From Prosthecobacter debontii (lineage in GTDB: Bacteria; Verrucomicrobiota; Verrucomicrobiia; Chthoniobacterales; Chthoniobacteraceae), in assembly GCA_945861385.1 (NCBI GenBank), contig CAMAUI010000037.1, positions 1-37,702 on the forward strand: DNA of 37,702 bases. Reading direction: 5' to 3'. How positions within the stretch are numbered: the stretch's first letter is position 1; every line of letters starts with the position of its first letter. Positions 1-9,817 of the stretch are shown one piece after another. The position numbers were made by a program, and so were the translations under genes. Below the pieces are notes generated by a model that saw only the letters and a list, made by a program, of their open reading frames with translations, was not told the DNA's origin and did not search any database.

Positions 1-905
<905 letters not shown>

Positions 906-908
906 CGC

Positions 909-940
909 GGCACCGGGGAACAGGCGGGGCCTGTGGTGCC
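909..940 (+). terminator. Hairpin after the subtilase gene, possible terminator
   Basis: An outer stem GGCACC (909-914) pairs with GGTGCC (935-940) around an inner stem ACAGGC (920-925) and GCCTGT (929-934). It starts four bases after the stop codon. There is no T-run after it, so it is at most a weak or factor-assisted terminator. Confidence 0.4.
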
Positions 941-1057
941 AACGGACTGTCGCCCACCGATCCTTGCGGTGGCACCCTCCAGCGCAAGCGCAGCTTACAT
1001 CGCGGCGGAAAATTTCACGTGCGATGGCTCCGCAGCGGCCCCGACCAACGCGGGTGG

Positions 1058-1696
1058 CTACCGGGGACGCTTCGCGGCGGGGATCCGCACGGGCAATCGG
1101 CGGCGGGAGAGCTGGGTGACCATGCTCTCCAGCGCGGCGAGCGCGAAGCTGATCTTTTTGAAAAATGACGGGTTGTGCGGGATGAGCGAGAAGCGTGGAT
1201 GGCGTGACCAGAGCTGGCGCAGGCGATGATCGAGCCGCACGGCTTGATCGAGCGTTTCGCTGCGGATGGGGTTGCCGCCCTCGATTGCGGAGCCTCCGAC
1301 GGCTGCGGTCTCGAAAAAGATGACGGCGTCGTAGCGGGCCAGTTCGGCTTCCAGTGTCGTCTCGAGCGCATTGAAGAACTCGTGGGGTTTGCCGGGCCAG
1401 TACGCCGCGCCGTCCACGGTGCCACGGTCGCAAAGCAGGATGCGGCCGGGGAAGCTGGCGGACTGCACGTCTTCGAGATTGCGCTGCACGTGGTAGATCG
1501 CGCTCTGCGCGGCACGGTGGGCGAGCGCTTCTCCCGATCGCGGAAATCCGCCCATGAAGAGCAGCGTGGCGGCCTCGGGCACGATGACGACACGCTCGCC
1601 GATCTCGCGGCGGAAAAGGTCGGCGGCGGTGGTTTTTCCGCCGCCGGGGCCGCCGGTGAGGACGATGCGGCAGCGGCCGTTGGTGTGCTTTTTCAT
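1058..1696 (-). CDS. AAA_28-type P-loop ATPase/kinase-like protein
   Basis: The 212-residue protein begins with basic residues and then a Walker A motif GGPGGGKT (residues 15-22). A Walker B-like strand VIFFET follows in the middle. The pattern of P-loop, PEAATLLF, DRGTVD and FFET strands resembles the AAA_28 family of small predicted ATPases or nucleoside-kinase-like proteins. The reading frame runs far upstream, but homology-like sequence begins at MKKHTNGRC, so I placed the start there (CAT at 1694-1696). The gene is divergent from the exonuclease III gene with 81 bases between the starts, so both promoters must lie there. Substrate and role are unknown; families of this type have been linked to NAD or RNA metabolism, which is not shown here. 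Confidence 0.8.
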   Translation of the reverse strand: MKKHTNGRCRIVLTGGPGGGKTTAADLFRREIGERVVIVPEAATLLFMGGFPRSGEALAHRAAQSAIYHVQRNLEDVQSASFPGRILLCDRGTVDGAAYWPGKPHEFFNALETTLEAELARYDAVIFFETAAVGGSAIEGGNPIRSETLDQAVRLDHRLRQLWSRHPRFSLIPHNPSFFKKISFALAALESMVTQLSRRRLPVRIPAAKRPR

Positions 1697-1777
1697 GCGG
1701 GGAGTGAGGCAAACCGTGGCGCGGGAGGCAATCGTTTGCTTGTTTCGCCGGGGAGGGCCGCGCACACCACGCGGCGC

Positions 1778-2530
1778 ATGAAACTTATTTCCTGGAATGT
1801 GAACGGCATCCGCGCGGCGCTGAAGAAGGGGTTCCTCGATTTCCTCGGGGCAGAGCGTCCTGATGTGATGTGCGTGCAGGAGACGAAGGCGCGGCCGGAG
1901 GACGTGGAGATCGAATGGCCGGGCTATGAGGCGCACTGGAACTGGGCGGAGAAAAAGGGCTACAGCGGCGTGCTGACGCTGACGCGGAAGCCGCCGGCTC
2001 GCGTCGAGCGCGGGATCGGTGTGGCGATCCATGACCGTGAGGGCCGCGTGCTCGCGACGGAATTCGCGGATTTTTCCCTCGTGAATGTGTATGTGCCGAA
2101 CTCGCAGCGGGAGCTGACGCGGCTGCAGTACCGCCAGCGGTGGGACCGCGATTTTCTCGCGTGGCTGCGCAAGCTGGAAAAACGGAAGCCGGTCATTTTT
2201 TGCGGCGACCTGAACGTGGCGCACACGGAAAGCGACCTCGCCCGGCCGAAGGACAATGTGAAGAACCACGGCTTCACGCCGGAGGAACGCGCGGGCTTCA
2301 GCGCGCTGGTGGCCGCGGGGTTTGTGGACACGTTCCGGGAGTTTGAGAAAGCCGGGGGACATTACACGTGGTGGAGCCAGATGAACAATGCGCGCGCCCG
2401 GAACATCGGCTGGCGGATTGATTACTTCGTGTGCTCCGGCGCGCTTCGCCCTCGGCTGCAAGCAGCCCGGATTTATCCGCACGTCACCGGCTCGGATCAT
2501 TGCCCGGTGGGGCTGGAACTGAAGCTGTGA
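1778..2530 (+). CDS. xth: Exodeoxyribonuclease III (AP endonuclease)
   Basis: This 250-residue protein is a full-length member of the ExoIII/APE1 family. It carries the metal and catalytic residues in the expected order: WNVNGIR with N7, QETK with E35, VYVPN, GDLNVAH with D144 and N146, RIDYF with D215, and GSDHCP with D240-H241. The family cleaves DNA at abasic sites and removes nucleotides 3' to 5' in cytoplasmic base-excision repair. The ATG at 1778 was chosen because MKLISWNVNG is the normal start of the family; the frame is open upstream but unlike the family. The gene is divergent from the AAA ATPase gene and converges on the GYF protein gene with 22 bases between the stops. Confidence 0.95.
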   Translation: MKLISWNVNGIRAALKKGFLDFLGAERPDVMCVQETKARPEDVEIEWPGYEAHWNWAEKKGYSGVLTLTRKPPARVERGIGVAIHDREGRVLATEFADFSLVNVYVPNSQRELTRLQYRQRWDRDFLAWLRKLEKRKPVIFCGDLNVAHTESDLARPKDNVKNHGFTPEERAGFSALVAAGFVDTFREFEKAGGHYTWWSQMNNARARNIGWRIDYFVCSGALRPRLQAARIYPHVTGSDHCPVGLELKL

Positions 2531-2552
2531 CACGCGCAGCGGCGCGCGACGC

Positions 2553-3053
2553 TCACTGCCTCTTCGCGAGTTCAGCGAGCTTCTGCTCGAGTTTCTGAAC
2601 GAGGTGCTCGGCGGCCTCCCTTGCCCGCCGCTCCACATCGAGCCGGGATTCCAGTTCCCGGATTCGCTGCTGCAGATTCACCTTCACGCTCGTGGAAATG
2701 CGCTTCTGCCCGGGGTTGTTTTGTGGTTCGAGCAGTTCCTTCACGAGGAGCTGCGTCGTGTCCTTGCAGTTGGTGATTTTTGTGTCCAGGGTGACTTCGC
2801 CCTGGATGAGGAACTCCCTCAGCGCGCCGACCGTCGTCGGCCCGTAGTATTGGTCTTCGCCAACTTCGATAAGGTAATCCATTTCCAACTGAGGCACCAT
2901 CGGAGCCTTCACCCATGTGACCCGGTCGGTGGAGACACGATCCATTGGCGCGACCTGGGCCTCCCCGGCCCACTCGCGGAGCTGGGCAAATGGAACGGGC
3001 CCAAACTCAGAGTTGTCGTGCGCCTTTCGCAGATACCACTTGGTCTCGTCCAC
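2553..3053 (-). CDS. GYF-like domain protein with C-terminal coiled coil
   Basis: The 166-residue protein shows two GYF_2/DUF4339-like units. The first, about residues 6-50, reads WYLRKAHDNSEFGP and then a loop ending in VTWVKA. The second, about residues 60-100, contains QYYGPTTVGALREFLIQG. From about residue 118 to the end it is a charged heptad-like coiled coil rich in Arg, Glu and Leu. No signal peptide or membrane segment is seen. GYF-type domains bind proline-rich peptides or act as scaffolds. The start is a GTG only two bases after the stop of the LysM gene, which points to coupled translation. It is the last gene of the minus-strand run that includes secA. A role at the cell envelope is only suggested by position. 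Confidence 0.78.
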   Translation of the reverse strand: MDETKWYLRKAHDNSEFGPVPFAQLREWAGEAQVAPMDRVSTDRVTWVKAPMVPQLEMDYLIEVGEDQYYGPTTVGALREFLIQGEVTLDTKITNCKDTTQLLVKELLEPQNNPGQKRISTSVKVNLQQRIRELESRLDVERRAREAAEHLVQKLEQKLAELAKRQ

Positions 3054-3055
3054 GG

Positions 3056-3544
3056 CTAGCGCCCCCCCGGGGTTGCACCGGCTGGCGCCGGGGTGGAATT
3101 TGGCGGCAGGATGATCTGCTGGCCGATCTGGATCTTCTTCGGGTCGGTGATCTTGTTGAGCTTGAGCAGCTCGGCGACCGTGGCGTTGTAAGTGCGCGCG
3201 ATCTTGTCGAGCGAATCACCCTTGACGACGATATGAACATTCGCTGGCGGAGGTGGTGGGGCGACCGGGCGCGCGGCGGGGGCGACGAATTCCGCAGGCC
3301 TCGGCTGTCCCGCCGCCGGTGCGAGCACGGCACGGTTATCGAGCTGCAACGCGAGGCGCGCGACCTGGTCCGTGAGGATTTGGATTTGCTTGGATTGCTG
3401 TTCGACGAGCTGGCGCAATGCCTGGATTTCCTCGTGGATGGTGCCACCCGTCCGGGCTGCGTCCTGCCCCATGGAAGGGGACGGAAAAAATGCGGTGCTG
3501 GCGATGGCGATGGTGGCGAGGAGTGCGTTGCGGCTGGCCGTCAT
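3056..3544 (-). CDS. Exported LysM-domain protein
   Basis: The 162-residue protein starts at MTASRNALLA; the frame is open further upstream but is Arg/Pro-rich and overlaps the secA end, and only this ATG gives a signal peptide (hydrophobic residues 7-20, then SMGQDA). A short coiled coil follows (about residues 35-70, IHEEIQALRQLVEQQ), then an Ala/Pro linker (about 74-101). A single LysM domain at about 104-147 reads VVKGDSLDKIARTYN through IQIGQQIILP. LysM domains bind peptidoglycan, so the protein probably sits in the periplasm on the cell wall. It lies 83 bases downstream of secA and two bases upstream of the GYF gene. Confidence 0.85.
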   Translation of the reverse strand: MTASRNALLATIAIASTAFFPSPSMGQDAARTGGTIHEEIQALRQLVEQQSKQIQILTDQVARLALQLDNRAVLAPAAGQPRPAEFVAPAARPVAPPPPPANVHIVVKGDSLDKIARTYNATVAELLKLNKITDPKKIQIGQQIILPPNSTPAPAGATPGGR

Positions 3545-3627
3545 GCGCTGGTCTTTCGCACTTTCATCCGGGCAAGGCAAGGGTGTGATGCGGCGGGGTG
3601 AACTCCGCGGGGAAGGGCGGCGCCGCG

Positions 3628-6600
3628 CTACTTCGGCTTCCCGCAGCAGTCCTTGTATTTCCGGCCGCTGCCGCAAGGGCACGGTTCGTTGCGGCCCACT
3701 TTCGGGGTTTCGCGGCGGATGGGCTCGATTTTTACATCGTCCTCGGGCTGCGGTTCGGGGGCGGCCATGCCGCCGGCGATCACGCTTTCATCGGGCGCGC
3801 TGAGGTATTGCGGCAGGTTCGCGAGGAATTGCTCGAACGCCATGATGTTCGATGTGCTGCGGAAGAGATTGTGCAGCACCTCGTCCTTGATCGCGGCCAT
3901 GAGGACCTCGAACATTTTGAAGGCCTCCTGTTTGTACTCGATGAGTGGGTCCTTCTGGCCGTAGGCGCGGAGATAGACGCCTTCGCGGAGGCCGTCCATC
4001 GCGTAGAGATGCTCCTGCCAGAGTTTGTCAATGGCGGTGAGCGTGATGTAGCGCTCGAGGCTCTTGATCGCGTCCGGCACTTCGTGCTGGCTCTTGAGTT
4101 CGTAGGCTTTCTTGACGCGCTCGCTGATGTAGGCGGCGGCTTCATCGAGGCTCTTGCCGGTGATGGCCGCTTGCTCGGCTGCGACGGGAAATGTGGTGTT
4201 CACCCACGCGATGAGGGAGTCGAGCTGCGGGTCTTCGCCATCGGGGAAAAATTCCTCGCACTTCTCGGGGATGCGGTCGTCAATGACATCGTAAAGCAGG
4301 GCGCGCGGGTCGTCGCTGCGGATGGCTTCGTTGCGGAGGCCATAGACGACTTCGCGCTGGCGGTTCATCACGTCGTCGAAGTCGAGCGTGCGTTTCCGGA
4401 TGAGGTAATTGCGCTGCTCGACCCGCTTCTGCGCGGTTTCGACGGACCGGTTGAGCCACGGGTGCTCGAGGGATTCGCCCTCTTTCATGCCGAAGCGCTC
4501 CATGAGTTTCGTCATGCGTTCGGCCGCTCCGAAATTGCGCATGAGGTCATCCTCGAACGACACGAAGAAGCGCGAGTAGCCGGGGTCGCCCTGCCGCGCG
4601 CCGCGTCCGCGGAGCTGGCGGTCAATGCGCCGCGATTCGTGGCGCTCGGTGCCGAGCACGTAGAGGCCGCCGGCCTCGGTGGCGCCGGCGCCGAGTTTGA
4701 TGTCCGTGCCGCGGCCGGCCATGTTCGTGGAAATGGTGACGGCGCCGAGCTGGCCGGCGCGCGAGATGATTTCCGCCTCCTGCTGGTTGTGGCGGGCGTT
4801 GAGGACGGTGTGCGGGATTTTCGCGCGCTGAAGCATGCGCGAGACGAGTTCGGACGCCTCGACGCTGGCGGTGCCGACGAGGACGGGCTGGCCCTTGGCG
4901 TGCGCCTCGCCGATTGCAGTGATGACCGCGTTGTATTTCTCGCGGCGGGTTTTGAAAATGAGGTCGTTCGCGTCCTTGCGGATGTTCGGCCTGTTCGTGG
5001 GGACGACCGCGACTTCGAGTTTGTAGATGTCGTGGAATTCGTTCGCCTCCGTCTCGGCAGTGCCGGTCATGCCGGAGAGTTTCCGGTAAAGCCGGAAGTA
5101 ATTCTGCACCGTGATCGTCGCGAGGGTCTGCGTCTCCTTGTCAATCTGCACGCCCTCCTTCGCCTCGACGGCCTGGTGGAGTCCCTCGCTCCAGCGGCGG
5201 CCCGGCATGGTGCGCCCGGTGTTCTCGTCCACGATGACGACCTTGCCCTCGGCGACAATGTAGTGGACGTCCTTTTCGTAAAGGCAGTAGGCGCGGAGAA
5301 GCTGGGAGATGTTGTGAATGCGCTCGCTCTTCACGTTCATCGCCTCCTGGGCCTTGGACTTCGCCTCGACCTTCTGCGCGTCGGTGAGCGTCTTGTCCTG
5401 GTCGAGGATCGCGAACTCCGTGATGAGATCCGGCAGCACGAACGCATCGGGATCGCCCGGCGACATGAACTGGCGGCCCTGCTCGGTGAGGTCGGCCTCG
5501 TGCTGGCGCTGCTCCATGGTGAAAAACAGCTCCTCCTTGAGCCTCCACATCTCCTCCTTTTTCGTGTCGGCGTAAAAAGAGAGTTCCATCTTCTCGATTG
5601 CGCGGCGCTTGTCGGGATCCTCCATCGCCTTCAGGAAGCCCTTGTTCAGCGGCTGGCCCCACTTCACCTTGCACATGAGGCGCGCCGCGTCCTCGATCCT
5701 GGCCTGGTCCTCCTTGGTGCTGGCGGCCTTTCCCTGCTCGAAAAGCTGGTGCGCCTCGCTCGCGAGCCGGTTCACGAGCATCGCCTGCTTTTTCACGATC
5801 TGCTCGACCATCGGCTTGTACTTGTCGAACTGGTGCGTCGAAACTGTCACCGGGCCGGAGATGATGAGCGGCACCCGCGCTTCATCAATGAGGATGGAAT
5901 CCACCTCGTCCACGATCGCGAACGCGTGCCCGCGCTGCACCTGCTGCTCGGCGCTGGTGGCCATGCCGTTGTCGCGCAGGTAGTCGAACCCGAACTCCGA
6001 ATTCATCCCGTAGGTGATGTCACAATAATACTGCTCGCGGCGCAGATCGGGATACTGGTCGTGCTGGATGATACCGACGGTGAGGCCGAGAAATTTATAA
6101 AGCTCGCCCATCCACTCGCCGTCGCGGCGGGCGAGGTAGTCGTTCGTCGTGACGAGATGCGCGCCGCGGCCCGTGAGCGCGTTGAGGAAAAGCGGGAGCG
6201 TCGCGACCAGCGTCTTGCCCTCGCCGGTGCCCATTTCCGCAATGCAGCCGCGGTGCAGGCAGATTCCGCCGACGAGCTGCACGTCGAAATGCACCATCGC
6301 CCACGGCATCGGCTGGCCGCAGACGGTGAACTCATGTTTCCGCTCGGAGAGACGCCACGCGGCGTTCTTCACTGCTGCAAAAGCCTCGGGCAGCAGCTCC
6401 TCGAGTTGCTTCTGCTGATCCTCCCACGGCTTGTCCTTGAGGTCCGCCTTCCACTTCGCGACTTTCTCGCGGAGCTGATCGTCTGTCAGCGCGCGGAATT
6501 GCTGTTCGAGTTCGTTGATCTTCGTGACGACCGGGCGCAGGGATTTCACCATGCGCGCGTTCTTCGAGCCGAAGAGTTTTTTGAGAATCCAGCCGATCAT
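3628..6600 (-). CDS. secA: Preprotein translocase ATPase SecA
   Basis: The 990-residue protein is a complete SecA, somewhat longer than the roughly 900 residues of E. coli SecA. Walker A is GTGEGKT (124-130), the DEVD Walker B box is at 231-234 followed by SILIDEAR, and the second motor domain carries [10 protein letters not shown] and [12 protein letters not shown]. The preprotein-binding, scaffold and wing regions follow. The C-terminus ends in a zinc-binding tail with C974, C976, C985 and C986 ([13 protein letters not shown]), which in the family contacts SecB and phospholipid. It drives proteins through SecYEG by ATP hydrolysis on the inner face of the membrane. It is 13 bases downstream of pyrE, so it belongs to a ridA-pyrE-secA run. 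The many exported proteins in this window would depend on this pathway or Tat. Confidence 0.98.
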   Translation of the reverse strand: MIGWILKKLFGSKNARMVKSLRPVVTKINELEQQFRALTDDQLREKVAKWKADLKDKPWEDQQKQLEELLPEAFAAVKNAAWRLSERKHEFTVCGQPMPWAMVHFDVQLVGGICLHRGCIAEMGTGEGKTLVATLPLFLNALTGRGAHLVTTNDYLARRDGEWMGELYKFLGLTVGIIQHDQYPDLRREQYYCDITYGMNSEFGFDYLRDNGMATSAEQQVQRGHAFAIVDEVDSILIDEARVPLIISGPVTVSTHQFDKYKPMVEQIVKKQAMLVNRLASEAHQLFEQGKAASTKEDQARIEDAARLMCKVKWGQPLNKGFLKAMEDPDKRRAIEKMELSFYADTKKEEMWRLKEELFFTMEQRQHEADLTEQGRQFMSPGDPDAFVLPDLITEFAILDQDKTLTDAQKVEAKSKAQEAMNVKSERIHNISQLLRAYCLYEKDVHYIVAEGKVVIVDENTGRTMPGRRWSEGLHQAVEAKEGVQIDKETQTLATITVQNYFRLYRKLSGMTGTAETEANEFHDIYKLEVAVVPTNRPNIRKDANDLIFKTRREKYNAVITAIGEAHAKGQPVLVGTASVEASELVSRMLQRAKIPHTVLNARHNQQEAEIISRAGQLGAVTISTNMAGRGTDIKLGAGATEAGGLYVLGTERHESRRIDRQLRGRGARQGDPGYSRFFVSFEDDLMRNFGAAERMTKLMERFGMKEGESLEHPWLNRSVETAQKRVEQRNYLIRKRTLDFDDVMNRQREVVYGLRNEAIRSDDPRALLYDVIDDRIPEKCEEFFPDGEDPQLDSLIAWVNTTFPVAAEQAAITGKSLDEAAAYISERVKKAYELKSQHEVPDAIKSLERYITLTAIDKLWQEHLYAMDGLREGVYLRAYGQKDPLIEYKQEAFKMFEVLMAAIKDEVLHNLFRSTSNIMAFEQFLANLPQYLSAPDESVIAGGMAAPEPQPEDDVKIEPIRRETPKVGRNEPCPCGSGRKYKDCCGKPK

Positions 6601-6613
6601 TTGAAAAACGAGT

Positions 6614-7183
6614 TCACTTGCTTCCGGGCTTCACCGCCGGGGTTGCCGCCAGGTCCGGCGGAAGTTTGCCCGGCTCGAAGGTCTCGACATTCAGCTCCAC
6701 CAGCGAGACGAACGGCGCGCCGAAATCCGGACGGTTCCCGCCGCTGCGATCCACGAGCGTCGCGATCGCCGCGACTACGCCGCCACCCGCGCGCACGATG
6801 TCCACCGTCTCCTGCACGCGGCCGCCGCGGGTCACCACGTCCTCGGCCACGATAAAGCGCCGGCCCTCCCCGATCTCGAAGCCCCGCCGCAGCACCAGCC
6901 TGCCCTCCTCCTTCTCCGCGAAAATATGCGGCAGCCCGAGCGCGCGCGCCACTTCATGTCCGACGATGACCCCGCCGAGCGCCGGCGAAATCACCGCATC
7001 CGCGCCGATGCCGCGCACCTTGTCCGCGAGCGCGGCGCAGATTCTCGCGGCGATGGGCGTCTCCTTGAGCAGCAGCGCGCATTGGAAAAACTGCCGGCTG
7101 TGAAGCCCCGAGCGGAGCAGGAAATGTCCGTCGAGCAGCGCGTTGGTTTGCCGGAAAAGGCTGAGAATTTCGTCCTGTGTCAT
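6614..7183 (-). CDS. pyrE: Orotate phosphoribosyltransferase
   Basis: The 189-residue protein starts [10 protein letters not shown]; upstream codons in the frame are antisense-like and were excluded. The PRPP-binding loop [12 protein letters not shown] (112-123) matches the type I phosphoribosyltransferase signature, with Arg at the third position after VV where many enzymes have Thr. FLLRSGLHS (21-29) and [13 protein letters not shown] (67-79) match the OPRTase fold. The enzyme joins orotate and PRPP to give OMP in de novo pyrimidine synthesis in the cytoplasm. Its ATG overlaps the ridA TGA as ATGA, so translation is probably coupled; secA follows after 13 bases. The association of pyrE with secA in one run is not the usual pyr-operon context. 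Confidence 0.93.
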   Translation of the reverse strand: MTQDEILSLFRQTNALLDGHFLLRSGLHSRQFFQCALLLKETPIAARICAALADKVRGIGADAVISPALGGVIVGHEVARALGLPHIFAEKEEGRLVLRRGFEIGEGRRFIVAEDVVTRGGRVQETVDIVRAGGGVVAAIATLVDRSGGNRPDFGAPFVSLVELNVETFEPGKLPPDLAATPAVKPGSK

Positions 7184-7563
7184 GCCTGCCTCGCTGCCGT
7201 CACTTCGATCTCCACCTTCGCCCCGCGCGGCAGCCCGGCCACCGCGATGGTCGAGCGCGCGGGAAACGGCTCGGGGAAATGCCGCGCATACACCGCATTC
7301 ATCGCCGCGAAGTCTTCCATCGTGGTCAGAAAAACGGTCGTCTTCACCACATCCGCCAGCGTCATCGCGTTCGCCGCGAGCACGCCCCTGATGTTCTCGC
7401 ACACGCGCTCCGTCTGCGCCGCCACGTCCGCGCCGGTGATTTCACCGCTCACCGGATCGAGCGGGATCTGGCCCGCGCAAAACAGCAGATCGCCTGCTGC
7501 GACGGCCTGCGAATACGGGCCGACCGCCTTGGGTGCTGCGTCTGTTGCGATGATTCGTTTCAT
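7180..7563 (-). CDS. ridA: RidA-family enamine/imine deaminase
   Basis: The 127-residue protein has the normal length of the YjgF/YER057c/UK114 family. It shows AVGPYSQAV (13-21), FCAGQIPLDP (28-37) and the C-terminal PARSTIAVAGLPRGAKVEIE, with the active-site Arg at R103 and the conserved Glu at E120. These residues fit an active RidA that hydrolyses 2-aminoacrylate and related reactive enamines made by PLP enzymes. The ATG at 7561-7563 gives the canonical MKRIIATDAAPKAVGP start. It is the first gene of the minus run; the 103 bases before the divergent gene at 7667 should hold its promoter, but no clear -10/-35 pair was recognised. Confidence 0.95.
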   Translation of the reverse strand: MKRIIATDAAPKAVGPYSQAVAAGDLLFCAGQIPLDPVSGEITGADVAAQTERVCENIRGVLAANAMTLADVVKTTVFLTTMEDFAAMNAVYARHFPEPFPARSTIAVAGLPRGAKVEIEVTAARQA

Positions 7564-7666
7564 GAAAAAGGGGCGCGAAGCTATCAGTGGCCCGGGGGCT
7601 GTCAACCTGTCGGGCGGGCGACCGCCCTTGCCGCGACGGAGGGCATCGCTACACTGCGCAGCCCGC

Positions 7667-9727
7667 ATGACATTTCGCACCGCATTCTGTTGCTTTCTCA
7701 CGCTGGCATCCGCTGCCTTGGCGGCCGCAGGTGGCAAGGCACGCGGGATCCCTCCTGCAACCCAGCCCGGTCCTCCCGCCAATTTTCTCACAGCCGCGCA
7801 GCAGTGGAAGGTGGAGAGCGGCGCCTGGAAAGTGGATGCCGCGAAAGGCACGGCATCGGTCACCGCGGATGACACCGTGGCGGAGCTGGCCGCCACGCGC
7901 GGCACAAGGCTGGCAGGGCGATGGCTGTCGCTGAAGGTCGTCCTCACCGGCGATGCCGCACGCGCGGGCTTGCGCTTCTCCGGTCTGCGCGATGACGCGG
8001 AGCAGACGCTCCGGATCGTGCTCGATGCGGCGGAGGGGGGCCTCACCAATGGCCGCGCAAAGACACTCGCACCGCTCCCCGCCGGCGCGTTGCAATCTCC
8101 CGTCGAGATCATCCTTACTTTTTCCAAGGACAGACTTCTGATCGAACACGCGGGCGTGCAGGTGGCGGAATTGGCGGTCAAGTTCGAGGATCAGCAACCG
8201 GCCGTGAGCCTCCTGGCCGAGCGCGGAACGGTCGTGTTTCGCGAAGTGATCCTCTCGGGCCAACCCGTCCTCGTGGAAGTCCCGCCGCGCAAGCCGCCGG
8301 AGCCAGGGATCCCGCCCGTCAGGCCGGACAAGGTGGAACCTGCGCCCGAGCCAGTGGCGGGGCCGCGGGTCGCGGTGGATTTTACGGGCGCGGACATGCG
8401 CACGCTGAAAAGCGGGTGGAATGATTACTTCGGCGTCCACGTGGACACCGGACCGGGCCCGTGGAAAACGATCCGCCAATATGACGGCCCAGGGTTCGGG
8501 ATGCCGCCCGGCGACAGGCACACGGGTGCAGTGAAGACACTGGACGGCCCGTTTGCAAAAATGCCGGTGCAAATGTCCCTGGGCGATTTCGGCGACTGGA
8601 AGCGCAAGGACGCCGGGAGGCTCGACAGCCACATCAAAACGCTGGCCGATCAGGACCGGTCGGCCATTTTCATCGCGCCCTGGGTGCAGCCGTTCACATT
8701 CGTACAGCAGGATCAAGTGTGGGCGTTCATGAAGCTGCTTTACGGCGGCCACGTCGCCGCGGAAGGGCGCATCTTTTTCCAATGGGGCGATGACATCACC
8801 TCTCGCCGCCTCGGTGCCGCCACCAATCGCAACCTCCACAGCACGACGCCGCGCGCTTCGTCCACCGGCGGACGCCGGGGCCGCGACGACACCGTCGAGG
8901 CCTACGTGGAATATTACTTTGCTCCCGCAGTCGAGGCCGTGCGTCTCGCCTCGTCGGAAGTTTACAAGGACCCCGCGCGAATCCCCGTGCTGATGGGCAG
9001 TGCCCTGCGCCCATCGGATCCCATCAACCGCGCATGGCTGATCCGTGCGCTGGACAGCACCATCGCCGGCGAAATCGCACTGTCACTCAAAGGCCGCACC
9101 GTATGCGAACTGGTGGACTACATCACTCTCGATTACCCTTTTTTCCGGGCGACGGATGCCAACGCGCTCCAGGAATTCTGGGACCGCTACGGCATGAAAG
9201 TGAAAGGCCTGTGGGTCACCTCGGAATACGGTGCGACCGGCAAAGGCCCAGCGGACCTTATCAAAAGCGCCGCGCTGTACCTCGACTGGGCCGCAAGAAT
9301 GCAGCTCGACGCCAGCCGCACGCGGCTCATCTGGAATCTCCCCGAGGAAAAGCCCGACAAGCCCGCCATGCGCGAACTCGTCCGGAAACTCGGCGAATCC
9401 TTCACCGGCCCCCTCCGCGCTGCCTCACAAAAAACGGGCGAGACCGTCCTCTACCGCATCGCTGCGGGCGATTCACGAATGCTGCTCGTCAACATTCCTC
9501 CCGAGAGCAGGAGGGCAAGGAGACCGGACCCAATCCAGGAAATCACGCTGACAGTCCCCGCAGCCCAGGCAGCCAGGCAATGGACCGCCCGCATCCTGAG
9601 CGAGAAGGATCGCAAACAACCGGCTGCCGGAACCGCCGTGCCCGTGGAAAAAAACGGAGCCGGCCTCGTGCTGAAACTCGACGCCAACGCACGTGACACC
9701 TGGGCGCTGATCGTCGAGGCGCAGTAG
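7667..9727 (+). CDS. Exported two-domain protein, glycoside-hydrolase-like C-terminal region, family not recognised
   Basis: The 686-residue protein starts with a signal peptide (MTFRTAFCCFLTLASAALAA). Residues about 40-200 look like a beta-sandwich of the LamG/DUF1080 type (WKVESGAWKV, AGLRFSGL, RIVLDAAEGG). A Pro/Glu-rich linker lies at about 204-232. The remaining 450 residues contain Trp- and Asp-rich strands such as SLGDFGDWKR, FIAPWVQPF, FFQWGDDIT, TLDYPFF and WVTSEYGATG, a pattern expected of a TIM-barrel glycosidase, and end in a small beta domain. I could not assign a CAZy family or point to the catalytic acids. The ATG at 7667 was chosen because it starts the signal peptide. Role in extracellular carbohydrate processing is inference. 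Confidence 0.75.
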   Translation: MTFRTAFCCFLTLASAALAAAGGKARGIPPATQPGPPANFLTAAQQWKVESGAWKVDAAKGTASVTADDTVAELAATRGTRLAGRWLSLKVVLTGDAARAGLRFSGLRDDAEQTLRIVLDAAEGGLTNGRAKTLAPLPAGALQSPVEIILTFSKDRLLIEHAGVQVAELAVKFEDQQPAVSLLAERGTVVFREVILSGQPVLVEVPPRKPPEPGIPPVRPDKVEPAPEPVAGPRVAVDFTGADMRTLKSGWNDYFGVHVDTGPGPWKTIRQYDGPGFGMPPGDRHTGAVKTLDGPFAKMPVQMSLGDFGDWKRKDAGRLDSHIKTLADQDRSAIFIAPWVQPFTFVQQDQVWAFMKLLYGGHVAAEGRIFFQWGDDITSRRLGAATNRNLHSTTPRASSTGGRRGRDDTVEAYVEYYFAPAVEAVRLASSEVYKDPARIPVLMGSALRPSDPINRAWLIRALDSTIAGEIALSLKGRTVCELVDYITLDYPFFRATDANALQEFWDRYGMKVKGLWVTSEYGATGKGPADLIKSAALYLDWAARMQLDASRTRLIWNLPEEKPDKPAMRELVRKLGESFTGPLRAASQKTGETVLYRIAAGDSRMLLVNIPPESRRARRPDPIQEITLTVPAAQAARQWTARILSEKDRKQPAAGTAVPVEKNGAGLVLKLDANARDTWALIVEAQ

Positions 9728-9817
9728 CTGGAGGCGCCATTGATCTCGCCAGCCAGCCGCACTTGCACGACGCGGCATATTATCCTCTGAATCAATTTCC
9801 GAAACCCTGACACCATT

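Noticed and set aside
3598..6855. Long plus-strand open frame (over 1000 codons) opposite secA
   Set aside because: It is the antisense shadow of a clear SecA gene in GC-rich DNA; its product is a low-complexity Leu/Val/Arg/Ala/Glu sequence with no recognisable domain.
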